From: Pirellulaceae bacterium
GTDB taxonomy: Bacteria > Planctomycetota > Planctomycetia > Pirellulales > Pirellulaceae
Direction: 5' to 3'
Assembly (NCBI GenBank): GCA_022448315.1
Contig: JAKVCA010000040.1
Coordinates: forward strand, 1-37,377
Length of the DNA: 37,377 bases
Of the stretch, positions 15,989-23,466 are shown in pieces. The translations under genes and the position numbers were made by a program. The notes below the pieces were generated by a model, which saw nothing but the letters and a program-made list of their open reading frames with translations, was not told the DNA's origin and made no database searches. The number at the start of each line of letters is the position of its first letter. Positions within the stretch are counted from its first letter, which is position 1.

Positions 15989-16331
15989 CGATCTAAAACG
16001 CCTTCCATTACGTGATTGGAATCAAATCGAAGCGGGCAAAACGAAAGCGTGCGGCGGCCCACGGAGCGAACTCACCCGCTCATGCCCTCCTGCGTCCAAC
16101 CAGGGAGACGTCCCCGGTAAACAGGATTGGCGGACACCGAGCAGACACATCGCGTCTGATTGTCGGTGATGGGCTCCCTCGGGAACGACCGTATTCGCTT
16201 GCGAGCGAGTTGCAAGCGCCAGAGAAATCTCTCCGATGATCGAACGGAAGGCCCATCTTGAGAGACGACAATTTCCACGGGAATCTACCCAAAGAGGCGG
16301 ATTCAAAAACCGCGTCCCATGGGCGAGCATC
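15989..16331. other. Intergenic region between kdsB and pyrG (343 bases)
   Basis: Both flanking genes run on the minus strand. Several overlapping frames exist but none resembles a protein or has a ribosome-binding site. No terminator or riboswitch-like fold was recognised. It may carry an internal pyrG promoter. Confidence 0.5.
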
Positions 16332-17084
16332 CTAGCAATTTTGCTGACGTCTGACAAATGCCTCGTAATCTTGCAGCGTGTCAATTCCTCCTTGAGATGC
16401 GGAGACGATACCCACTTTTATCCGATGACCGTGGTCCAGAATCCTCAACTGTTCAAGACTTTCGAGCTTTTCCATGCGAGAAGGCGGCAGATTAGGGATC
16501 TTTAGTAAAAAATCCCGTCGGTAGACGTACAAGCCCAGATGGAGATAGTGAGAGGGCGTCTGCCCCGAGAAATCCACCTTTTCCTGCGCTCGCGGAAATG
16601 GGATTGGGCTTCTCGAAAAGTACAGGGCCTGTTGGTTCTGATCCATGACGACTTTTACCGCAGCAGGGTCCGAGAGCGTCTCTGGGGTTCGAATCGGGGT
16701 TGCCAGAGTCGACATCATCGCAGTCGAGTCCTCTCTGAGGATTCTGATCGCCAAATCAATCGCTTCGGGCTCGATCTCCGGTTCGTCCCCCTGAACGTTG
16801 ACCACAAGTTCGTAATCCGAGAAGGCTCGGGCCACTTCGGCGATTCTATCGGTCCCACTTTGGGCGTTCGGGTCGGTCATGATGGCTTCACCGCCGAAAT
16901 GACGCACCGCTTGCTCAATTTCAGGATGATCGGTTGCAACCAGAACCTTGCTCGCTTGGGTCGCTTGGCTCGCCGCTTCGTAGGTATGCTGAATCAGGGG
17001 TTTGCCCGTCTTGCTGAGCAGCATCTTTCGTTCGAGTCTTGTGGAGGCGTATCGGGCGGGAACCACAATCATTACTTGCGTCAT
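16332..17084 (-). CDS. kdsB: CMP-Kdo synthetase (3-deoxy-manno-octulosonate cytidylyltransferase)
   Basis: Activates Kdo with CTP to CMP-Kdo for lipopolysaccharide inner-core synthesis, in the cytoplasm. The 250-residue length is normal. Motifs visible are VPARYASTRLERKM (nucleotide-binding start), VATDHPEI, the SGTDRIAEV segment, VNVQGDEPEI (Mg-binding aspartate) and YFSRSPIPF. HLGLYVYRRDFL and KLESLEQLRIL follow, both characteristic of KdsB. The usual PGK in the first motif is ERK here, a minor variation. AAGGAA precedes the ATG at 17084 by about 10 bases. It runs with pyrG and is divergent from the SGNH hydrolase gene. Its presence implies a Kdo-containing outer-envelope glycan. Confidence 0.96.
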   Translation of the reverse strand: MTQVMIVVPARYASTRLERKMLLSKTGKPLIQHTYEAASQATQASKVLVATDHPEIEQAVRHFGGEAIMTDPNAQSGTDRIAEVARAFSDYELVVNVQGDEPEIEPEAIDLAIRILREDSTAMMSTLATPIRTPETLSDPAAVKVVMDQNQQALYFSRSPIPFPRAQEKVDFSGQTPSHYLHLGLYVYRRDFLLKIPNLPPSRMEKLESLEQLRILDHGHRIKVGIVSASQGGIDTLQDYEAFVRRQQNC

Positions 17085-17418
17085 CGAACACCATTTCCTT
17101 GTATCGCGAGCCGTTTCACTCAGAACTCGGTTGTAGCAAATCGGGTGTTTTGAAAATCAAGTCAGAATCTGGGGCCACCTGGGGCAGGGCTCGTTCGACC
17201 CTTGCTCTTCCTATTCAAATTTCTCATTCAGCCCCATTCGGTTTGCGTGACCAGAGTATCATACAAGGCATCACCGTCGGGACACCCGATCGTCGCCAAT
17301 TCCTGAATTTCCTGAAACCCTCGCTGCGTTTCCAATCCAATGGGTTGATCGGACAAGGGGTAGAGTGCGAAAACAGGCCTCGAAAAATCATCACCCGTAT
17401 GATGGAGAACTTTTCATA
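17085..17418. other. Divergent intergenic region (334 bases)
   Basis: Between kdsB (minus) and the SGNH hydrolase (plus). No coding frame I trust. The only small structures are CGGG ACA CCCG near 17277-17290 and a 9-base near-duplication of TTCCTGAA around 17300-17316. Promoters for both genes should lie here but none is convincing by eye. Confidence 0.45.
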
Positions 17419-18114
17419 ATGAAATCTGCTCGATGGAGTCCCTGCTCGATCCTGCGAAGTCTTTTGTGGTCTAGTTGCCTTGTTCCTTTGTTTTTTTTGA
17501 CAGCACAAGCCCAGACGGATCCATTTGATCGATGGGAAGACGACATCAAGAGGTTTGAACGTCTGACACGCGAGTTACCAGTGGACTCGGGTGGCGTCGT
17601 TTTTGTCGGAAGTTCAAGCATCCGAAAATGGAAACTTGATCAATTTTTTCCCAATAAGGGGTATCTCAATCGAGGTTTTGGCGGATCGACGATTGCGGAT
17701 TCGACCCACTTCGCGGAACGGTTTATCAAGCCTTTGAAGCCCTCAAAAATTGTGATTTATGCCGGTGATAATGACATCAAACACGGCAAGAGCGCGGAAC
17801 AAGTGGTTCAGGACTTCAAAGCGTTTGTGGAGATGGTGCAGCAGCTGGTGCCGGGTGTGGAAGTGATTTTTATTTCGATCAAGCCGAGCCTGAAACGGTG
17901 GGAACTCTATCCAGAAATGTCGAAGGCCAATGCCTCGATTGCCGAGCTATGCAAGACCAGTGATCAACTGAAGTTCGCGGATATCGCGACGCCGATGATC
18001 GGAAACAACCCGCAACCTGCTGAGAGCCTGTTCGTCAAAGACCAGCTTCATCTATCCGACAAGGGCTATGAGATTTGGACACGCGTGCTCCAAGGAGTTT
18101 TGGACATCCCCTAG
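17419..18114 (+). CDS. Secreted SGNH/GDSL-type hydrolase
   Basis: A 231-residue exported esterase-like protein. The signal peptide contains SLLWSSCLVPLFFL followed by TAQAQ. SGNH blocks are visible: block I GSSSIRKW with nucleophile S66, block II glycine in NRGFGGS (about 85-90), block III GDND (G116, N118), and block V DQLH with D208 and H211, followed by LSDKGYEIW. The substrate is not predictable; acyl or acetyl groups on envelope or external polysaccharides are usual for this group. The ATG at 17419 has GGAG 11 bases upstream and leaves a standard signal peptide; an earlier in-frame ATG exists at 17365. The downstream neighbour is a glycosyltransferase, 266 bases away. Confidence 0.9.
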   Translation: MKSARWSPCSILRSLLWSSCLVPLFFLTAQAQTDPFDRWEDDIKRFERLTRELPVDSGGVVFVGSSSIRKWKLDQFFPNKGYLNRGFGGSTIADSTHFAERFIKPLKPSKIVIYAGDNDIKHGKSAEQVVQDFKAFVEMVQQLVPGVEVIFISIKPSLKRWELYPEMSKANASIAELCKTSDQLKFADIATPMIGNNPQPAESLFVKDQLHLSDKGYEIWTRVLQGVLDIP

Positions 18115-18380
18115 CCGCCCTTCCACCAATGTCCGATGGCATGACGCCAGCCTTGCATAAAAACATTTTGCAGAAGTGGCTTGGGATTTGGAATGCTTGC
18201 GAAAGGGGCTTTGCCGCGTTTGTGCGATCATGCTCGTGCGATCCTATCGCACTTGGGGTTCGATCTTGGGACGCAGGAGACGTTTGGGACTGGATGCTGG
18301 GGGCAATTTATCCAGGGTCTGAAGAGCGACTGCGGCTTTATTGACGGATTTCAAAATGTTTTGGTGGTGAGCAGAATTTC

Positions 18381-19148
18381 ATGGTGTTAGCCCACGAAGA
18401 AGAGGCCGTGAAGAGAACACTGGTGGTCGTTGCGACCTACAACGAGGTTGAGAACATTGCTCAGCTGGTAGAAGCGATTTTTTTCGCCTTACCGAGAGCT
18501 GAAATTCTGGTGATTGATGATAATTCTCCGGATGGAACAGGCGACTGGTGTGATTCGTATCAGCAGCAAGACTCGCGGCTGAGGTGTCTGCATCGATCCG
18601 GAAAACTTGGACTCGGCTCTGCATCCATCGAGGGATTTCGTTTTGCGGTCGATTCTGAATACGATTTCGTTTTGACGCTTGACGCCGATTTCAGTCATCC
18701 TCCGGAACATCTACCGGCATTGTTGAACCGGCTCAACCAACCGGATTGTGATGTGGTGGTCGGGTCGAGGTATATCAAGGGGGGCAAGATTGAAGGCTGG
18801 CCTCTAAAACGGCGGATCATGAGTCGTTTGGTCAACCTTTACGCCCGCGTTGCTTTGAGAATTCCATGTCGAGACTGCAGCGGCGCCTTTCGAGGATACA
18901 AGGTTGCTGTTCTGCGCGACCTACCTCCGGAGGCGGTCCAAAGCCAAGGGTATGCCTATCTTGAAGAGTTGCTCTGGAGGCTCAAGAGACTCGGCTGCCA
19001 ATTCCGAGAAGTGCCTTTCACCTTCAAAGATCGGGAATTTGGCGAAACCAAAATCAACTTCCGCGAAGCTCGGCAGGCGATATGGGCGATTCTTACGCTT
19101 GGCCTCCGAGAATGGACAGGCGCCTTGTCGGGCCCGCAACGAAAGTAA
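18381..19148 (+). CDS. DPM1-like family 2 glycosyltransferase
   Basis: A 255-residue cytoplasmic-face GT-A glycosyltransferase resembling dolichol/polyprenol-phosphate mannose synthase. Motifs in order are VVVATYNEVENI (19-22 is TYNE), VIDDNSPDGT (46-53), LDADFSHPPEHLP with the metal-binding DAD at 101-103, VVGSRYIKGG, and KDREFGETKI near the C-terminus. No C-terminal membrane segments are present, so it resembles the soluble or peripheral type. It would transfer a sugar from a nucleotide sugar to a polyprenyl phosphate carrier for envelope glycosylation; the sugar is inferred. Start alternatives include a GTG ten codons in; the upstream Shine-Dalgarno is weak. Confidence 0.93.
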   Translation: MVLAHEEEAVKRTLVVVATYNEVENIAQLVEAIFFALPRAEILVIDDNSPDGTGDWCDSYQQQDSRLRCLHRSGKLGLGSASIEGFRFAVDSEYDFVLTLDADFSHPPEHLPALLNRLNQPDCDVVVGSRYIKGGKIEGWPLKRRIMSRLVNLYARVALRIPCRDCSGAFRGYKVAVLRDLPPEAVQSQGYAYLEELLWRLKRLGCQFREVPFTFKDREFGETKINFREARQAIWAILTLGLREWTGALSGPQRK

Positions 19149-19407
19149 TCGGTCACGACAGAATATGTTTTACGAAAAATGTGACAGGTCAGGCCGAACG
19201 AAGCGATTTGACGGGCGGTTGTTCTCTGGATTAGAATACGGCCCGCGAAGGATGCGTCCCACAGTGCCACGGAAGGGTTGTTCCGCTCGATCACCCCCCC
19301 TGCCCGCCTTTACCTGCAATTCCGGACTTCTGGAAGGGAGTGCAGGCCCACCTCGCCAGGTGATCTTGCTTAATAAGTTCGCTCGCTCCGTCAGGCATCC
19401 ACCCGCC

Positions 19408-20004
19408 ATGAACTCGCATCGCGCGTTACTCGTTTTACTCGTCGTCACCCTCAGTGCCGCCATGGCGGATCCGGGTCCCTTGCTCGCGACCGAACCGTTT
19501 GGCGTGGGTGAAAGCGCGCCAGACTTTGATGTGAAAGCAGTCGATGGAACGCCCCTATCGTTGAAACAATTTTCAAAGGCGAAAGTGGTCGTACTCTGCT
19601 TCACCTGCAATGGTTGTCCGGTAGCCAAGTCCTATGAGGGGCGTTTTCGAGAATTCGCTGCGGAGTTTCGCGTTCAGGGCGTCGAGTTCATCGCGATCAA
19701 CTGCGATTTTGATGAGATTCACGGCGGTATTGCAGAGCAGCTTTCGACCCAAAAACTGGAGTACACCTACGCGGTGGATGCGTCAGGACAAACGGCGAAA
19801 GATTACGGGGCCAAAGTAACGCCTCAGCTGTTCGTCTTGGATCAGCAACGCAAACTCGCCTATACGGGGCCGTTTGATGACCGCATGAATGACCCCACGG
19901 TCCCCTTGGTGCGAAATGCAGTTGAAGCCTTGCTTGAGGGCAACACGCCTCGTGTGACCACGAAGCGACCCTTTGGTTGTCGCATCAAGCTCAAACGACG
20001 TTAA
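19408..20004 (+). CDS. Exported thioredoxin-fold (redoxin/AhpC-TSA-like) protein
   Basis: A 198-residue protein with a signal peptide (ALLVLLVVTLSAAMA). The mature part begins with the redoxin signature GESAPDFDVKAVDGTPLSL. The CxxC active site is CNGC at residues 67-70, followed by PVAKSYEGRFREF; an additional cysteine sits at 64. A cis-proline element is visible in VTPQLFVLD. The fold resembles peroxiredoxin or TlpA/ResA-like proteins, with CxxC pointing to disulfide exchange in the periplasm rather than peroxidase action. A longer frame reaches back into the glycosyltransferase gene but is out of frame with it and lacks homology, so I start at 19408. The ribosome-binding site is weak. Confidence 0.9.
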   Translation: MNSHRALLVLLVVTLSAAMADPGPLLATEPFGVGESAPDFDVKAVDGTPLSLKQFSKAKVVVLCFTCNGCPVAKSYEGRFREFAAEFRVQGVEFIAINCDFDEIHGGIAEQLSTQKLEYTYAVDASGQTAKDYGAKVTPQLFVLDQQRKLAYTGPFDDRMNDPTVPLVRNAVEALLEGNTPRVTTKRPFGCRIKLKRR

Positions 20005-20055
20005 TGACGTTGAATTGCCGAGCATTGGGTTTGGGTCGAAGGTTTACTGGGGTAC

Positions 20056-20083
20056 AAGTTCTCACTCACAAGTTCTCACTCAC
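20056..20083. repeat. 14-bp perfect tandem duplication
   Basis: Two adjacent copies of AAGTTCTCACTCAC in the short gap after the thioredoxin-fold gene. No function seen; likely slippage. Confidence 0.9.
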
Positions 20084-20135
20084 AAGGTTCACTGCGATCA
20101 GCTTGATGGGTTTGATTTCCGCCGTGAAAGAAGGA

Positions 20136-20173
20136 TTAAAAAAAGCCATGCACTCTAGTGGAGGCATGGCTTT
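20136..20173 (-). terminator. Rho-independent terminator of tatA gene
   Basis: A perfect 10-base stem (AAAGCCATGC and GCATGGCTTT) with a 12-base loop. On the minus strand it runs into seven T (A run 20138-20144). It lies about 30 bases after the stop of the downstream TatA gene and also faces the convergent thioredoxin-fold gene. Confidence 0.88.
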
Positions 20174-20201
20174 CAGCTTTCCTAAGAATGCTCATCGGAC
20201 C

Positions 20202-20495
20202 TCACGGTTCTGAGCTGTCCTTCTGTGCCGGCAATGTGAATTTAGGTGCCGTCGGCTGATCGTAGTCGTCGTAATCATCTTGGGACTGGTAGGTGGACTT
20301 GGCAATGTCCTTCACCGGTGCGGTGACCTCATCCGCTGCTTCGGTGAACGAGCGTTGAAAGTCGGTCAGTCCCTTTTTGAATTCGCGATAACTTCCGCCC
20401 AATGATCGAGCCACTGAGGGAAGTTGCTTGCCGAAAAGCACGACGGCGACGATCCCGATGATGACCATCTCGTTCATGCCAATACCGCCAAACAT
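20202..20495 (-). CDS. tatA: TatA/TatE-type translocase subunit (97 residues)
   Basis: A component of twin-arginine protein export, in the cytoplasmic membrane. The N-terminal transmembrane helix is [16 protein letters not shown]. The family hinge [23 protein letters not shown] and an amphipathic helix ([15 protein letters not shown]) follow. An acidic, Asp/Tyr-rich tail (DDYDDYDQP) is less usual. A consensus AGGAGG lies 9 bases before the ATG, the best ribosome-binding site in the window. It is downstream of a second TatA gene with a 151-base gap on the same strand. No tatC or tatB is in view. Confidence 0.92.
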   Translation of the reverse strand: MFGGIGMNEMVIIGIVAVVLFGKQLPSVARSLGGSYREFKKGLTDFQRSFTEAADEVTAPVKDIAKSTYQSQDDYDDYDQPTAPKFTLPAQKDSSEP

Positions 20496-20646
20496 GGTGT
20501 CGAGCCTCCTGAATCTTTGATAACAAGCAAAACGATCGGGGATTCGCTCGAAACAGCGCGGGAGATACTCCCGAGGACGAGTAACAATCTTGCGGACGTT
20601 CCCGTCTCAACGCCGATCAAGCTACGTTTGATCCAAACAGCTTTCG

Positions 20647-20865
20647 CTATCCTTCACCCTGTTCGCCCGATCCTTCTTCCTCGTCTTGATTGGTCATGCC
20701 CTTTTTGAACTCGGTCACGCTGCGACCCATGTTTCTCATCAGAGAGGGCAATTTTGCCCCGCCAAAAAGTAGCAAGACGATAAAAGCAATAATCAGAAGT
20801 TCCTGGATTCCAGGCATCCCGAATCCAAGGAGTGGACTCTCCAAAATCGAGCCGTTCGTGGTCAT
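20647..20865 (-). CDS. tatA: TatA-type translocase subunit (72 residues)
   Basis: A second, shorter TatA-family protein. The transmembrane helix GIQELLIIAFIVLLLFGGAK is followed by the hinge and amphipathic segment LPSLMRNMGRSVTEFKKGM, then a short acidic tail (QDEEEGSGEQGEG). GFGMPGIQELL is typical of the family N-terminus. GGGAG precedes the ATG by about 8 bases. The two paralogs are clearly diverged in sequence and tail, so they are not a recent duplication; one may play the TatB-like role. The Tat signal on the DUF1501 protein in this window shows at least one likely client. Confidence 0.92.
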   Translation of the reverse strand: MTTNGSILESPLLGFGMPGIQELLIIAFIVLLLFGGAKLPSLMRNMGRSVTEFKKGMTNQDEEEGSGEQGEG

Positions 20866-21237
20866 TACATACTCCCGCTAGAACAAGTGAAAAGTGTTAA
20901 AGCACACTCATCGGCGAGAGCAAACTAGCACCCGTGTGGGTCTAGTTGGGACCGAGACGTGCGAGTCGGTCGAGATCCGATCCGACGTACTCCCTCATTT
21001 TATTGCGTGTCATTTGACTGTCAAACGGACATTTTCAATAGAAATAGTCATTGAGGGCAGGAGAAATGAAAAAATCGACGCCGGAGATGCTAGCGATGCC
21101 GGAAATCACTGGAATCTCGTGCCGGAAAGACCGATTTTAACGGTTGGGGCAGGTTGATCGGTTTTTCTTGTCGTGAGGGCATCTTTGCCCGAACTCGTCG
21201 CCGATTCGCCTCAAGATCCTGCTTTTATCTCGCAGAA
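20866..21237. other. Divergent intergenic region (372 bases)
   Basis: Between the TatA pair (minus) and the DUF1573 gene (plus). A short frame at 20894-21157 has no family features and no ribosome-binding site. A 13-base palindrome TTTGAC T GTCAAA lies at 21013-21025. Confidence 0.5.
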
Positions 21238-22221
21238 ATGAGTTTCATCATGAGGATTGTCACGGCCGTTTTGCTCGGAGTCTTCGTCGTCTGCGTTACA
21301 CCAGTCGCTGCACAAGACTGGGCGAAATCGTTGTTCGAAAGTCACCGGCACGATTTCGGAGTGGTTGCTCGGGGCGGTAAAGCGGAATACTCGTTCAAAA
21401 TTACGAATCGATATCAACAGGCGATTCACATCGCTGAGGCCCGCTCCAGTTGTGGCTGTACGACGCCTTTGGTGGCGGCAGATCGAATTGCCAGTGGCGA
21501 AACGGGTGAGATTCTCGCGAAGTTCAACACGCGTTCTTTCCTGGGGCAAAAAGAAGCCACGATTACGGTCGTCTTCGACGAGCCCGCTTATGCTGAAGTT
21601 CAACTCAAGGTGTCAGGCTTTATTCGCTCAGATGTGGTCTTCACCCCCGGTTCGGTCAATTTCTCAGACATTCAGAAGGGCGAGGAAGCCGTAACGCCAA
21701 TCGAGATCTCTTATGCTGGCCGAGAAGATTGGGCAATCACGGACGTTCGCAGTCGAAACAGCCATTTGAGTGTTGAGTTGGCGGAGACCCACCGCGGTCA
21801 GGGAGGCGTCCAATACCAAATGTCGGTAAAGCTTCAGCCGACAGCACCGCCGGGTGCGTTTCTCGATGAAATCAGTATCATCACCAACGATGGTGCCCAG
21901 CGATCGATTCCTCTCGTGGTGGAGGCAAGGATTCAGGGTGAACTCGTTGTGAGCCCTCCACTCTTGAGCCTTGGGACGGTTGAGCCGGGCGAAACCGTGA
22001 CCAAGAAGGTGTTGATCAAGAGTGAGCACCCGTTTCGTGTCACTGGGGCCACTGCACAAACTCGAAGCTTGAACGTCAAGTTGCCCGGAGAATCCAAAAA
22101 GCTCCAACTTGTACCGGTGACTTTTCGAGGACAATCGTCCGGCGACAAGCTCAACGATACCGTCCGTTTGGAGACCAGCCTCGGTTCGGTCGAAGTCAAA
22201 ATTACAGGTTCGGTGAAATGA
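21238..22221 (+). CDS. Secreted DUF1573 protein
   Basis: A 327-residue exported protein. The signal peptide MRIVTAVLLGVFVVCVTPVAAQ is clear, with an in-frame ATG four codons earlier at 21238 that I used; 21250 is equally possible. The DUF1573 domain follows: HDFGVVARGGKAEYSFKITN, then the signature SSCGCTTPLV and GEILAKFNTRSFLGQ. The remainder consists of two further Ig-like beta segments (VVFTPGSVNFSDIQKGEE and PPLLSLGTVEPGETVTKKV), consistent with an extracellular beta-sandwich protein. Family function is unknown; a structural or binding role outside the cell is likely. It is convergent with the DUF1499 gene. Confidence 0.92.
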   Translation: MSFIMRIVTAVLLGVFVVCVTPVAAQDWAKSLFESHRHDFGVVARGGKAEYSFKITNRYQQAIHIAEARSSCGCTTPLVAADRIASGETGEILAKFNTRSFLGQKEATITVVFDEPAYAEVQLKVSGFIRSDVVFTPGSVNFSDIQKGEEAVTPIEISYAGREDWAITDVRSRNSHLSVELAETHRGQGGVQYQMSVKLQPTAPPGAFLDEISIITNDGAQRSIPLVVEARIQGELVVSPPLLSLGTVEPGETVTKKVLIKSEHPFRVTGATAQTRSLNVKLPGESKKLQLVPVTFRGQSSGDKLNDTVRLETSLGSVEVKITGSVK

Positions 22222-22475
22222 GGCTCGTTCAAATGACCCGAGCACCTGCGCCGGGCCGTGGATGAGTCGCAAATGTTTTGCCCTCAGTTGCGTGACTTGC
22301 GGACTATGCCTTTCTGCTCCCCTTGGACTCGTTTACCGTTTCTGCAATTCGCGGGTCCGGCAATACGTCGCCGAGGTTTCTAGAAGCGACCATGCCACTG
22401 GGACTTGTCGACGTGGGACTCGGTCATGGCTCCGATGCTTAACGTCGCTTAATCACTCAGCGACTAAGAACCCTT

Positions 22476-23000
22476 TCAGTCCATCTGCTGTTGGAATTGC
22501 GTCACGAATCGTTGCATGCGTTTCCGGTTTGCTCCAAGGTCTGAGTAACCGACTCGAGAGGCGGACCGAAAGTGAATGGCTTTATCTTTGGGACTGACCC
22601 AAAATTCGACATCGTCGACAAAACCAAAGATCAACGAAGTGAATTCCACATGAAGATAATCTTCTGCGGTGGTAACGATCTTGGTTCGCGGTAATGAACC
22701 TATCGTCTTCTCCAAGTTCGCGATCGCCTCGGCAACAGAGCCATCCCAAGGGATCGAATCCATACGGTGGGACGAATCGCTTGCTTGGGTTGAGACGCAA
22801 TTTGGTGAATCCGGGCACTGCGCCAAGCGACCGTCGAAAACACCCAGTCTTGAGGCGGGTTGACTGGAAGCATTCATGTTTCGAGCCCCTCCGATAACGG
22901 CCAAAAGTATGATGCCGACTCCCCCGTAAAAACCCCAGCGAACTCGATGTTTCCAAGTGCGTGGTGACTCGTCGGAGGCGGGGGACTGGGAATCTGACAT
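22476..23000 (-). CDS. Membrane-anchored DUF1499 protein
   Basis: A 174-residue protein. One N-terminal transmembrane helix (about 22-38, FYGGVGIILLAVIGG) is preceded by a charged cytoplasmic stretch. The DUF1499 domain follows outside the membrane: LAQCPDSPNCVSTQA with the conserved CPxxPNCVS motif, then ATAEDYLHVEFTS-like strands (TTAEDYLHVEFTSLIFGFVD), VEFWVSPKDKAIHFRSASR, and VGYSDLGANRKRM. Function is unknown in the family. I chose the ATG at 23000 over an upstream in-frame start at 23045 because the extension adds only charged residues. A weak GAGAAA lies about 9 bases before it. Confidence 0.9.
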   Translation of the reverse strand: MSDSQSPASDESPRTWKHRVRWGFYGGVGIILLAVIGGARNMNASSQPASRLGVFDGRLAQCPDSPNCVSTQASDSSHRMDSIPWDGSVAEAIANLEKTIGSLPRTKIVTTAEDYLHVEFTSLIFGFVDDVEFWVSPKDKAIHFRSASRVGYSDLGANRKRMQRFVTQFQQQMD

Positions 23001-23466
23001 CTTTGATTTCTCGCTACAGTAAGCAGTCTTTTCTCGCTCACGCAATCAATCTGAGTTCCGCCTCTTCATCTGGATTGTTGCACGCTTCGCGTGAACAAAC
23101 ACCGTTGACAGGGTCAATAACGGGCAAGATTCTTCTTGCGTGGAACTGGCTCAAGCCCGTTGAGGCCACATGACCAGTCAACATGGGATTGAACGAGTGT
23201 CAACGATGATTTTGGGTGATGGTTGTGCTGTCGACGGTCAAAGTGTTAACGGCTCCCCGTGACTTAGATTGATACGGCTTGACGGTGTTTTCACCGGAGT
23301 GAGCGCGATAAACTACAGCCACAATCCCGCGGAACAGATGGGGCGCGATGACTCAACGAGGAGGGGTTGTAGATAAACTGTCGCGAAGTGCAGGCGACTG
23401 GCAACATGCCTGCCTTTTCGAGTTTCCGACAGTCGAGGTTTCCTGAAGCGTTAGGTGAGGAAGACA
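23001..23466. other. Divergent intergenic region (466 bases)
   Basis: Between DUF1499 (minus) and the esterase/SMP-30 gene (plus). No coding frame is convincing. The pentamer TTGAC or its complement GTCAA occurs six times between 23105 and 23283, including the inverted pair TTGAC AGG GTCAA at 23105-23117. A small hairpin CGGTG TTTT CACCG lies near 23283-23297. Confidence 0.5.

Noticed and set aside
16022-16384. 120-codon minus-strand frame between kdsB and pyrG
   Set aside because: It overlaps the kdsB 3' end, has unremarkable composition and no motif; most likely a chance open frame.
18075-18390. Small frames between the SGNH hydrolase and the glycosyltransferase
   Set aside because: Two overlapping short frames compete, neither has a ribosome-binding site or a recognisable sequence, and the gap is only 266 bases.
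18904-19407. N-terminal extension of the thioredoxin-fold protein into the glycosyltransferase gene
   Set aside because: The added 168 residues overlap the glycosyltransferase in another frame, show no domain, and would bury the clear signal peptide that begins at 19408.
20894-21157. 87-codon frame upstream of DUF1573
   Set aside because: No ribosome-binding site, no family resemblance, and it sits where divergent promoters are expected.
22262-22597. 111-codon plus-strand frame between DUF1573 and DUF1499
   Set aside because: It overlaps the 3' end of DUF1499 antisense, has no ribosome-binding site and no plausible domain despite a mildly hydrophobic start.
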